64,000 nucleotides of DNA, taken from the NCBI RefSeq assembly GCF_003217215.1, contig NZ_QJTD01000001.1, forward strand, positions 310,001 through 374,000, written 5' to 3'. The position numbers and the translations under genes were made by a program. Within the stretch, counting starts at the first letter, position 1, and each line of letters begins with the position of its first letter. This stretch comes from Winogradskyella epiphytica (GTDB lineage Bacteria > Bacteroidota > Bacteroidia > Flavobacteriales > Flavobacteriaceae). The notes beneath the pieces are model-generated. The model was given only the letters and a program-made list of their open reading frames with translations. It had not been told where the DNA came from and did no database searches. Of the stretch, positions 9,745 to 18,856 are shown piece by piece.

Positions 9745-11307
9745 TTATGAGCTACAAGATAACATAGAACAACCCACTTTAAATCTCGCCCATTCTGGTC
9801 GTTTCACAAACCATTTTTCATATTCTGGTTGTTCTTCGTAAGGCATTTTAAGTAGTTGAAAAAAATCATCTATTAAACTATAATCGCCACCATCGGCTTT
9901 TTCAATAGCCAACTGTGCCATATAATTTCGTAGTACATATTTTGGGTTCACAGAATTCATATCCTGTTTCCTCTCTTCATCACTGAGCGTTTCTTTCTTT
10001 AATCTTTTATCATAAGTTAAAAACCAAGAATTCCATTGGTCTAAAATCTTATCTTTTATTTCATCCAGTTTATAAAATGCTTGAGAAAGCAATTCTAATC
10101 CTTTGTCCGAAGACCCTATTTTGTAGTTTGCCAATAATCTGAAGAAAATAGTCATATCGGTTTCAGATAGTAATAAGCAGTTTTCTAATTCTTCTATGAA
10201 TTTAGCATCGTCCTTTTCTTCTACTTTTAAACCGAGCTTCGAGCGCATCATTTGAAGTGATTGACTGTCATAATCGGCCTGATATTGATATAAAATCTGC
10301 TCCAAGGGTTCCACTTCTTCAATTATAGGATAAAGCGCATTGGCTAATTGGGTTAAATTCCAAAAGGCAATATTTGGTTGATTGCCAAAACGATATCTTT
10401 TATGTTGTCTATCGGTGGTATTTGGTGTCCAACCGAAGTCGAAATCTTCAAGCCAACCGTATGGTCCATAATCTATGGTTAATCCTAAAATAGACATATT
10501 ATCGGTATTCATAACGCCATGAACAAAACCAACACGTTGCCAATGTATAATCATTTCCAAAGTCCTATTGGTAACTTCTTTAAAAAATTGGATATAAGTT
10601 TCTTTTGAAGGTTCTCCCAGTTCTGGATAGAAATGTTTTATGGTATAGTTTGTAAGCTTTCTAAGGTTAGCCAAGTCTTTTCTTGCAGCAAATAATTCAA
10701 AATTTCCGAATCGAATAAATGTTGGTGCCACTCTACAAACAACAGCACCTTTTTCGTAAGACGAATTACTATTATACATTATATCGCGTAAAACCTCATC
10801 ACCAGTCAGCATTAAACTTAAAGCTCTAGTGGTTGGTACGCCTAGATGATGCATGGCTTCACTACATAAATATTCGCGAATTGAAGATCTTAACACCGCA
10901 AAGCCATCACCTTGACGAGAGTAAGGTGTTTCACCAGCACCTTTAAGCTGTAAGGCCCAACGTTTATTTTGGTGTTCAACTTCAAATAAATTTATAGCTC
11001 TACCATCTCCCAATTGTCCTGCCCAATTCCCAAACTGATGTCCAGCATAAGCCATAGCATAAGGTTTGGTATTTGGATACACTTTTGTTCCGGAGAAAAT
11101 TTCTAAAAATTCCTTAGATTCAAGATCCTTTTCATCTAATCCAATTTCATTTGCCATCTCTTTTGAGGCGTGAACCAATTTAGGATTCGAAGGTTTTTTA
11201 GGATCGACATACGAATGTGTAGCTTCAAACACTTGTCGTCTTGAATTCTGTGTATTAGCATCTGAAGGCAATTCTGTATTAAAGCTATCTCTGATATTTA
11301 ATCTCAT
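9745..11307 (-). CDS. selO: Protein adenylyltransferase SelO (YdiU/UPF0061)
   Basis: The 520-residue pseudokinase-fold enzyme transfers AMP from ATP to protein hydroxyls. Visible family blocks are YAGHQFGNWAGQLGDGRAI near residue 90, LQLKGAGETPYSRQGDGFAVLRSSIREYL, FVHGVMNTDNMSILGLTIDYGPYG and a cysteine-rich tail, CSMLSCSS, equivalent to the redox or selenocysteine tail of SelO. In bacteria and mitochondria SelO is linked to redox stress, which fits the OsmC and ergothioneine genes that follow. It is the first gene of the minus-strand operon. Confidence 0.93.
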   Translation of the reverse strand: MRLNIRDSFNTELPSDANTQNSRRQVFEATHSYVDPKKPSNPKLVHASKEMANEIGLDEKDLESKEFLEIFSGTKVYPNTKPYAMAYAGHQFGNWAGQLGDGRAINLFEVEHQNKRWALQLKGAGETPYSRQGDGFAVLRSSIREYLCSEAMHHLGVPTTRALSLMLTGDEVLRDIMYNSNSSYEKGAVVCRVAPTFIRFGNFELFAARKDLANLRKLTNYTIKHFYPELGEPSKETYIQFFKEVTNRTLEMIIHWQRVGFVHGVMNTDNMSILGLTIDYGPYGWLEDFDFGWTPNTTDRQHKRYRFGNQPNIAFWNLTQLANALYPIIEEVEPLEQILYQYQADYDSQSLQMMRSKLGLKVEEKDDAKFIEELENCLLLSETDMTIFFRLLANYKIGSSDKGLELLSQAFYKLDEIKDKILDQWNSWFLTYDKRLKKETLSDEERKQDMNSVNPKYVLRNYMAQLAIEKADGGDYSLIDDFFQLLKMPYEEQPEYEKWFVKRPEWARFKVGCSMLSCSS

Positions 11308-11501
11308 GTATAATAACTATAGGCTTAGTAAATTTTATTAAAATAATGATGAGATATTAGCACATTTAAATCGACTATTAGCTCAAATCATTTTAAAAAT
11401 TCATTTTTTATTAAAAATACAATAACATTGCAAGTACTATATAAAATAAAATGTTAAGTCTTGTAATTTTTGTAATTTCACAATACTTTAAAAACTAATT
11501 T

Positions 11502-12773
11502 ATGTCTAAATCTTTAATTAAAGAAACTCAAGAATTTGTCTTTAATCTCCTTAAAGATAAACTTCCTAATACCTTTTTATATCATAACTACACACACACA
11601 GAACGTGTTTTAAAAAGTACGAGGGAAATTATTGAAAATTCTAAGTTAAAAGATGACGAGATTCGAGTTTTAGAGCTTACTGCTTTATTACACGATGTTG
11701 GTTATATAAAAGGGTATGATAATCACGAAGAAGAAAGTGTAAAAATTGCCACAGACTATTTAAAGGAGAAAAAGGTAGATGATGAAATAATTGAAGCTGT
11801 TAAAGGCTGTATAATGGCAACAAAGTTTGATTCTGAGCCGAAGAATGAACTTCATAAAATTATAAGAGATGCTGATGCATCACACTTTGGTAAAAAATAT
11901 TTTAAAGAGACCTCAGAGTTTTTGAGAAAAGAATTAGAGCTTCAGGGTAGAAATAAATTCACGCCCACTGAATGGCGAAATGAAAATATTGAAGTCCTAA
12001 CCAAACAACATAGTTTCTATACCGATTACGCTTTAAAAAATTGGCAACCTCGCAAAGAAAAAAACTTAGCGAAGTTAATGGGCAAAAAGAAAAAGCGTAA
12101 AAAGAAGCTGAATGTTGAGAAGATGAAGGCTAAGTATAAAACGCAATACAAGAATGAAAGTCCAGAACGTGGCGTTCAGACTTTTTACAGAGTGGCACTT
12201 AGAAACCATATCAAGTTAAGTGACATTGCAGATACCAAAGCGAATATTTTATTGTCTGTAAATGCTATTATTATTTCAGTGGTCTTAGCTAATCTTATTT
12301 CAAAGCTAGATAACAATCCGTACCTCACATGGCCTACTGTTATTTTCACATTGTTTTGTGTGATTTCGATGATTCTATCAATTATTGCAACACGACCAAA
12401 TGTAACTAGTGGACAATTTACCAAAGAAGATGTTAAGAACCAAAAGGTAAATTTAAGTTTCTTCGGAAACTTTCATAAAATGGAATTAGAAGACTTTGAA
12501 TGGGCTATAAAAGAATTAGTACAAGACAAAGACTATATCTATAAGGCACTTACCAAGGATTTATATTTCTTAGGTATCGTTCTAGAACGAAAATACAGGC
12601 TTCTACGAATTACTTATACCGTCTTTATGATTGGCATAATTGTATCTCTTATTTCGTTCGCACTAGCTATTAAGAATAATCCTGGAGTTGATATTGATGA
12701 TGTCATTCCTGATTCTACAAGTATCTCAACTGTAGCAGATGACTATATTGCTTATGCCGACTTTAAGAGTTAA
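11502..12773 (+). CDS. HD-domain phosphohydrolase fused to a Pycsar-type (DUF5706) membrane effector
   Basis: In the 423-residue protein, residues 20-190 form an HD phosphohydrolase (His32 in YTHTERV, His64-Asp65 in LLHDVGY, later RDAD). A basic linker at 190-212 (many Lys) leads to a C-terminal domain with the PycTM/DUF5706 signature LSDIADTKANILLSVNA and three membrane helices at about 249-268, 278-297 and 370-390. PycTM domains are membrane effectors of cyclic-pyrimidine (Pycsar) anti-phage systems. I see no nucleotide cyclase gene next to it. Its last 11 bp overlap the convergent GAF gene. Domain calls are firm; a defence role is inference. Confidence 0.85.
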   Translation: MSKSLIKETQEFVFNLLKDKLPNTFLYHNYTHTERVLKSTREIIENSKLKDDEIRVLELTALLHDVGYIKGYDNHEEESVKIATDYLKEKKVDDEIIEAVKGCIMATKFDSEPKNELHKIIRDADASHFGKKYFKETSEFLRKELELQGRNKFTPTEWRNENIEVLTKQHSFYTDYALKNWQPRKEKNLAKLMGKKKKRKKKLNVEKMKAKYKTQYKNESPERGVQTFYRVALRNHIKLSDIADTKANILLSVNAIIISVVLANLISKLDNNPYLTWPTVIFTLFCVISMILSIIATRPNVTSGQFTKEDVKNQKVNLSFFGNFHKMELEDFEWAIKELVQDKDYIYKALTKDLYFLGIVLERKYRLLRITYTVFMIGIIVSLISFALAIKNNPGVDIDDVIPDSTSISTVADDYIAYADFKS

Positions 12774-15141
12774 TTGTTTCCATTAAATCGTTATAGGTAT
12801 AAAACTTTTTATCGTCGTCTTTATTACGATACAATAAACTTATACGCAAAGCTTTCAATCCAGTTACCCCTTGTAAGTCTTCAAGTTCTAAAAACTCTAA
12901 ATCTTTATCGAGTATAGATTTGGATTGCAAGAACTTTATATATCTCACATATTCTTGCTCATCTTCTTTTTGAGAATAAACGATGGTAAGTTTTCCTTTT
13001 TGAGTAATACGTTCTTCAGTTCCTTTGATGAACGCTTTATCAACCCGTTTTTTTACCACTTCATAGCGTGCGTTGTAAGTTCCATCTACATCAAAACGCT
13101 TTTCATCCATTCTAAATCTGATAGATAATGGTTGATTGAACACTAAAATCATTGAAGCCACATCTAAGGCAATCGGGTAATCGCTTTGATTTTGATAGTA
13201 TTCATTTTCCATTTCGCACATCACCTGAAGCTGCCATAACCTAAGATTGTACAAATAGATCATATTGAAGCTATCAATTTTGGTTATAGATTCACCAATA
13301 TACATATTGTGCTCTACACCATCTGTCTTAAATCTTTCAAAGAAATGAGGATACATTTCTTGAGCTTCAACCTGCTTTTTATCTAAAATCGCAGACATAT
13401 TGGTGTTGATGAGTTTTACTGAATCATCATAGTGTTTTCTGTAAAAATAGATCACCCCGACCTCCTTATCAATTTTACTAAAGTAATCCTCGATAGCCCC
13501 CTTTAACTCATTTTGATTCTGAATTATAAGATTAAAAACCGGTTCAACTTCATCTTTTAGAAACAGGCTAATTTCATGCTCACTATCTACCTTGAAATTC
13601 TCCTTTATCCCCTTACAATATTCTGACACTTGAAATTTAATTTGTTCATAAATAGGTAATTTATTGGATTCTAAAGATTTTTCTAATATTTTTTCTGCTA
13701 AACTTAATTGTAAGGCTAAATCTTTTTGGGTCGCTAAGTTTCTAGCATCAGAAGACCCTCTTACATCAATCTGACCGTACAAAGGATAAACATTTTTAAA
13801 AGCTATTTTTCTAAATGTTGCTGTTTCTTCATTAATTTTCTCGGCCTTTATATATCGTTTAGCCTCTTCTACAAATTTCCAGTGAACACTCGAATGTATA
13901 GAAGTACATTCTTTTTGAATAACGGCTTCAATTAAATTAGCCTCCTCATTTTTAGATCGTTCAACAGCAGATACTATAAATGGTAAAATATCCCTTAAAC
14001 TGTTACTACTAATACTATTCAATGCTTTAGCGGTACCTGAGACAATTTCTAAAATGCCCATCAGTCCATTTTTATTTGCAATTGGCGCAAATACAGCACT
14101 CTTAACGCCTTGTTTCTGAAGAGAAACTACATGCGGCATTGGCTTCTCTGATTCCTTATATAGTTTATCTACATCTGAAATTGAGAAGAAATTATTTTCG
14201 TTTAATAATCGGTTATAAGACCAACTACATAAGGCTTCTGAACAATTCTTAGATTCTACGCCATTTAGTAAATAACTATGTGTTTTTACTCCAATAACAC
14301 GTTCAAAAACATCATATTCCTTATTAAAAGTTGTGAAACCTACATTGATATCATTAAGGCCTAATAAAGAACGAAAAATGCCTTCCACATTTGTCATAAA
14401 ACTATCATTATGCCCCTGATCAAAACCGATTAAATTGGTCTTAATATTTGAGATAGAATGATCGTCTGTAATATCAAATAAATTGGCAATTACAAATCCT
14501 TTGAATATATAGCTTCGTGGTGGGAATTTCGCCTTCCACATGTCGATATTCTCATAATTATCCAATAATTCATCAAAATCTTTTTTTGTGATATTAGGAG
14601 CATTATCCTGTGGAATAACTTCCGTAAAATCAGCATTATACATGATTTTGTAATAATGCATTACTCCTTTTTTATCGGGAATTTCGTAGTAAAACGGTCG
14701 TTTTATCTTTAGGTCATATCCATAACAAAATTTTAAGATGATACTACAAGCCATTATATAGGCTTGGTCTGCTGGCATATTTTTTAATTCTAATTCGAAG
14801 CTCCGTCCGGCATCCTTTAAAATAGATTTAAATCGCTCTGATTCATTAAACACAAATGCATGGAATGGTATCGCCGCAAGCTTAATCTCATTATGAGTTA
14901 ATAACGGACTAAAGGTGTCTTGTAGAATACTTTCTATTTCTGTCTTATGCGTCTCAAATATCTCATAGTCACTAAAGCCATCTCTCAAAAATGGATAATC
15001 TTCCGCTATTTTAAGAACTCGACGAGCATTACTTGCAATAAATTTATTATCAGCATCAATTAAATCTTCGTACTGTGTAAGTAACTTATTGAAACTTGCC
15101 TTAATAATAAAAGGAGATTCTATGTTGGTATTTATGTCCAA
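12763..15141 (-). CDS. Large GAF-domain protein of unknown function, TTG start
   Basis: The 792-residue soluble protein has a central GAF-like stretch (about residues 300-400, including KQGVKSAVFAPIANKNGLMGILEIVSG), which suggests small-molecule or redox sensing. No kinase, GGDEF or helix-turn-helix output domain is visible. The start codon is TTG (complement of 15139-15141), with a good -7 promoter element 23 bp upstream and no nearby in-frame ATG. It converges with, and slightly overlaps, the HD/Pycsar-type gene. Function is not assigned. Confidence 0.7.
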   Translation of the reverse strand: MDINTNIESPFIIKASFNKLLTQYEDLIDADNKFIASNARRVLKIAEDYPFLRDGFSDYEIFETHKTEIESILQDTFSPLLTHNEIKLAAIPFHAFVFNESERFKSILKDAGRSFELELKNMPADQAYIMACSIILKFCYGYDLKIKRPFYYEIPDKKGVMHYYKIMYNADFTEVIPQDNAPNITKKDFDELLDNYENIDMWKAKFPPRSYIFKGFVIANLFDITDDHSISNIKTNLIGFDQGHNDSFMTNVEGIFRSLLGLNDINVGFTTFNKEYDVFERVIGVKTHSYLLNGVESKNCSEALCSWSYNRLLNENNFFSISDVDKLYKESEKPMPHVVSLQKQGVKSAVFAPIANKNGLMGILEIVSGTAKALNSISSNSLRDILPFIVSAVERSKNEEANLIEAVIQKECTSIHSSVHWKFVEEAKRYIKAEKINEETATFRKIAFKNVYPLYGQIDVRGSSDARNLATQKDLALQLSLAEKILEKSLESNKLPIYEQIKFQVSEYCKGIKENFKVDSEHEISLFLKDEVEPVFNLIIQNQNELKGAIEDYFSKIDKEVGVIYFYRKHYDDSVKLINTNMSAILDKKQVEAQEMYPHFFERFKTDGVEHNMYIGESITKIDSFNMIYLYNLRLWQLQVMCEMENEYYQNQSDYPIALDVASMILVFNQPLSIRFRMDEKRFDVDGTYNARYEVVKKRVDKAFIKGTEERITQKGKLTIVYSQKEDEQEYVRYIKFLQSKSILDKDLEFLELEDLQGVTGLKALRISLLYRNKDDDKKFYTYNDLMETINS

Positions 15142-15163
15142 AAGATGTCGTGTTTTATAAGTA

Positions 15164-15171
15164 CAAAGTTA
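15164..15171 (-). promoter_or_regulatory. -7 promoter element of the GAF-protein gene
   Basis: The minus strand reads TAACTTTG, an exact TAnnTTTG match. A TTTA lies 19 bp further upstream as a weak -33 element. The position, 23 bp before the TTG start, supports that start. Confidence 0.4.
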
Positions 15172-15285
15172 CTTATAAAATAATTGTCGCTAAATATAAA
15201 CTTAGCTTACATATTAACGAACCGAGATCTTATAGCTTATGCCCTCAGCCTAAAAGTCCGTAACACCATTAAGTTCAGCTATTTT

Positions 15286-16965
15286 TTAAGATTTTTCCAA
15301 CAAAACAAATTCATAGGGAGATTCTATAGTAAGTGTGCCGTTTTTCACTATTGAAGTTTTCCCAGAATAGGCATCCTGTAGTATGTCGCCATCTTCAAAT
15401 ACTTTTGAAACATCAATGGTTTTTTCTCCTTTTTCTAATTTCAATCCAACCACAACAAAATCACTAAAATCTTCTTTTTGGTAGCTTCTGTAAAAATAGT
15501 ATGGTGCTTCAGAAATCATTTGGTGTTGCCCTGCTCCGATTGCTGGATGATTCGCTCTAAACTGTCCTAATTTTTGCCAGTGCTTTAAAATATTTTGAAT
15601 GTTCTCATCTTCTGAAAGCGAATTCCAATCCATCACAGATCTTAAATTAGCATCGCCTTCAGCACCTTCTACTTTAAGGATTCGTGCAATCTCATCGCCA
15701 TAATAAACTTGAGATGTTCCCGGAGATAACAACAACTTATTTGCGGTCACATATGGATGTTCTCGCATCGCGTCGTATGGATGACCATCATCATGAGAAC
15801 TAAGATAGTTTAAAGTTCCAAAACCTTTTAATTCGTTGTTTAAAACCTCATCGTAACGTGTAAACAACTCTTCGTAATTTTTCTCTTTTGCGTTGTATTT
15901 GAATTCAAAATTAATCAAAGATTGAAAGCTTGGCGGATTAAAGTAATTCACCGTTTTATCTCCAAAATCAAATTCCTGACCAGAACTTACACCATAGTTA
16001 TACACCTCTCCAACAAGGTAAAAATCGTTATCATCTATAACTTTTTCTGGATGGTTCTTTTTAAATTCTGAAAATGCATAATCGCACTCTACTTTAAACT
16101 CGTTCCATACATAAGCTTCGGTGTGTTTTACCGTATCTACTCTGTAACCATCAATTCCAAATTCTGTAATATAATCCGTAAGCCATTTCATGATATAAAA
16201 ACGTGGCGCTCTTGGATGACCTGTACGTTTAAAGAATTCATCGAGTTCTTTTACTTCTTGCTCGTATCTACCTTCAGCTTTCCATTTTTCTACTAACTGA
16301 GGTGGTAAGTCAACATTGTCATTACTTTCTGTTCTAATGTCTGGAAGATTTGCTACTAAAGTACAAGTCACTGTATTTTCGTAATTCTCATATGTACATT
16401 GTTTGTCTGTTCGCACCCACTCTTGTGGCCAAACAGGATCTTTCTCAGTAACAGGTCCTGTATGGTTAATGACAGCATCTAACACAATACGAATACCTCT
16501 AGCGTGTGCTTCTTTAACCAACTCGTGTAAATCCTCTTTAGTTCCAAAATTCGGATCAATTTTGGTCCAATCCTTAGCCCAATACCCATGAAAACCATAG
16601 GTTATTCCTGTACCTTCGTCTGTTCCGCCATGAATTTGTTCAACAATTGGAGTCATCCAAATTGCATTGATTCCTAAATCTGTAAAATAGCCTTCTTTTA
16701 TTTTTTTAGTAATTCCTTTTAAATCACCACCTTCAAACCCTCTTAATTTAGCAGTTTCTGCAGTTCTACCGAAATTAATATCGTTTGAAGAATCGCCATT
16801 ATTGAAACGATCCGTCAGCAAAAAATATAAGTTCGCCGCTTCCCAAACAAATGGTGTTTCTATAGCTGAAATTGTTTCATTGGATGCCATGAGTTCTTTA
16901 TTCGTTGCATTTTTACAATTAAACAACAGCACACTTAAACCAACTAAAAGGAGTATATTTTTCAT
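15286..16965 (-). CDS. GH13 alpha-amylase lipoprotein (periplasmic or surface)
   Basis: The 559-residue protein has a lipoprotein signal (Cys17 after LLFN) and a full GH13 barrel: FGFHGYWA/KDW region, DAVINHTG (161-170 area), nucleophile Asp277 in GYRVDTVKHTE, acid/base Glu320 in LVGEVYN and Asp392 in LSSHDD. The GFHGYWAKDW stretch recalls periplasmic amylases of the MalS type. It is the last gene of the glucan-degradation operon, 5 bp after the preceding GH13 gene. Expected role: hydrolysis of alpha-1,4-glucan oligosaccharides at the cell envelope. I see no clear terminator in the 144 bp that follow. Confidence 0.9.
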   Translation of the reverse strand: MKNILLLVGLSVLLFNCKNATNKELMASNETISAIETPFVWEAANLYFLLTDRFNNGDSSNDINFGRTAETAKLRGFEGGDLKGITKKIKEGYFTDLGINAIWMTPIVEQIHGGTDEGTGITYGFHGYWAKDWTKIDPNFGTKEDLHELVKEAHARGIRIVLDAVINHTGPVTEKDPVWPQEWVRTDKQCTYENYENTVTCTLVANLPDIRTESNDNVDLPPQLVEKWKAEGRYEQEVKELDEFFKRTGHPRAPRFYIMKWLTDYITEFGIDGYRVDTVKHTEAYVWNEFKVECDYAFSEFKKNHPEKVIDDNDFYLVGEVYNYGVSSGQEFDFGDKTVNYFNPPSFQSLINFEFKYNAKEKNYEELFTRYDEVLNNELKGFGTLNYLSSHDDGHPYDAMREHPYVTANKLLLSPGTSQVYYGDEIARILKVEGAEGDANLRSVMDWNSLSEDENIQNILKHWQKLGQFRANHPAIGAGQHQMISEAPYYFYRSYQKEDFSDFVVVGLKLEKGEKTIDVSKVFEDGDILQDAYSGKTSIVKNGTLTIESPYEFVLLEKS

Positions 16966-16970
16966 ACGGA

Positions 16971-18851
16971 TTACTTAATTTTAAGAATAAATGATTCTAA
17001 AGGTTTAATCTCTATTTTAACACGTGCCTTCCCGTTTTCAACGTTTAAGGTTGAAGAATAGGTATCATACAATTGATCTTTTACCTTATAGTCACCATCT
17101 TCAAGCTTTAACTTCTGAACTACATTTTCAGGTAATTTTAAATCGAAATCATAAGCATTATCAGCATCAAAGTTTGAAATTACGATTAGTTGCTCATCGT
17201 CACTCCAACGCACAAAAGACAACAATTTATCATTATAGTTTTCTGTATGCTCGCGATTATACGCGTGAATATCTTGATAATTTGAAGCTAAAGCCGAGCT
17301 ATTAATAGTGAAGTTTAATAGTCGTTTGTAAAAATCACGAAGCTCAAGCTCTTCTTTTGTCGACTGTCCGCCATCAAACTTCTTATCATTTACCCAACGC
17401 ACGACGCTTGGCACTGAACCATAATCGAAAATCGAGGTTCTTGTAGGATCACCAAATCCTAAATCCTCAGCTCCAGGTTCTCCAAATTCTTGTCCGAAAT
17501 ACACCATTGTTGGTGCTGTGCTTGAAGTTGCCGAAACCACCATAGCAGGTTTTCCTTTTTCTGCGCTACCAGCAAAATCAGGACTTGCAATTCGTTGCTC
17601 ATCATGATTTTCTAAGAAGTGAAGCATATGATGTTCAATATCACTTAACTCATCCAATATTGGTGGAATATGATCTGTTTTTCCATGACCTTGAATGACA
17701 TGTTTTAGTGTGTCGTACAATTGGACTTTATCATATAAATAATCCATTTTACCACGTTTAATATAATCTCTATATAAACTTGGATTATAGACCTCAGCTA
17801 ATAAAAACGCATCAGGATTCTTCATTTTAACATGAGAGTTCATATAACTCCAAAATTCAACAGGAACCATTTCTGCCATATCATAGCGGAAGCCGTCAAC
17901 TCCTTTTTCTGTCCAATATAGTGCGATGTCCTTAAACTTAACCCATGAACTTGGAACGGTTTTGTCTTTCCAAAATTCGATGTGTTTTTTGTAATCTTCA
18001 TTATCGAAACCTTCTGGTAATTCATTAAAATCTTTTTTACCATCTGGACTTACGCCGTAATTCACTTTTACAGTTTCGTACCAATCATTCATATCTGGTT
18101 GTGAAGCTCTCGAGCCGTTTCCTGTCCATTTGGCTGGGTTTTCTTCGAATTTACCATCAGCCAATGGATGTTTTTCGCCTCCTAAAGGTTGATAACCATT
18201 CTTCCATTCTGGAACTTTAAAAGCTTCTCCAGGATTATAATAGAAGTTATTATTTACGTGATACGTCACTGTTTTATCATCTTCTGCACCGAAGTCTGTT
18301 GTCCCTTCAGGATTCGTTAAACTTTGGTAGTTTCTCGCTACGTGGTTCGGAACTATATCTATAATAACTTTTAAGCCTGCTTTGTGAGATCGTTCAATTA
18401 ATGCTTCGAATTCTTCTAATCGGTTTTCAACATTTTCAGCTAAATCCGGATTCACATTATAATAATCCTTAACCGCATAAGGCGAACCAGCGCGACCTTT
18501 AACAATATCCGGATCGTCGTTAGAAATGCCATATTTCGTATAATCTTTAATCACATCATGATGCGGAACTCCTGTGTACCAAATATGGGTGACACCTAAA
18601 TCCTTTATTTCATTAAGCGCTTTGTCGGTAAAATCGTTAAACTTACCAACGCCATTTTCTTCCAATGTTCCCCAAGCTTTATTCGTGGTGTTTGTATTCC
18701 CAAACAAACGTGTAAACACTTGATAAACGACTTCCTTTTTCTTTAGTTGGATTGCCATTTCTTCCTGCGGTGCAATCGTTTTAGTTTCGTTTTCACATCC
18801 AAAGATACTTAGGATAACTAATAATACGGTAAGACCTTTTATCGTTTTCAT
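16971..18851 (-). CDS. GH13 alpha-amylase-family lipoprotein
   Basis: The 626-residue protein has a lipobox ending at Cys19 (LSIFGC). GH13 motifs are IDIVPNHVAR near 164-173, nucleophile Asp324 (GVDGFRYDMAE), acid/base Glu353 (LLAEVYN) and Asp417 (LENHDEQR). A long insertion between the second and third motifs (about 175-300) resembles the substrate-pocket loops of periplasmic maltodextrin enzymes. A C-terminal beta domain ends in ESFILKIK. It is separated by 5 bp on each side from its neighbours, so translation is likely coupled. The exact specificity (amylase, oligoglucosidase) cannot be read from sequence. Confidence 0.9.
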   Translation of the reverse strand: MKTIKGLTVLLVILSIFGCENETKTIAPQEEMAIQLKKKEVVYQVFTRLFGNTNTTNKAWGTLEENGVGKFNDFTDKALNEIKDLGVTHIWYTGVPHHDVIKDYTKYGISNDDPDIVKGRAGSPYAVKDYYNVNPDLAENVENRLEEFEALIERSHKAGLKVIIDIVPNHVARNYQSLTNPEGTTDFGAEDDKTVTYHVNNNFYYNPGEAFKVPEWKNGYQPLGGEKHPLADGKFEENPAKWTGNGSRASQPDMNDWYETVKVNYGVSPDGKKDFNELPEGFDNEDYKKHIEFWKDKTVPSSWVKFKDIALYWTEKGVDGFRYDMAEMVPVEFWSYMNSHVKMKNPDAFLLAEVYNPSLYRDYIKRGKMDYLYDKVQLYDTLKHVIQGHGKTDHIPPILDELSDIEHHMLHFLENHDEQRIASPDFAGSAEKGKPAMVVSATSSTAPTMVYFGQEFGEPGAEDLGFGDPTRTSIFDYGSVPSVVRWVNDKKFDGGQSTKEELELRDFYKRLLNFTINSSALASNYQDIHAYNREHTENYNDKLLSFVRWSDDEQLIVISNFDADNAYDFDLKLPENVVQKLKLEDGDYKVKDQLYDTYSSTLNVENGKARVKIEIKPLESFILKIK

Positions 18852-18856
18852 TGGGA

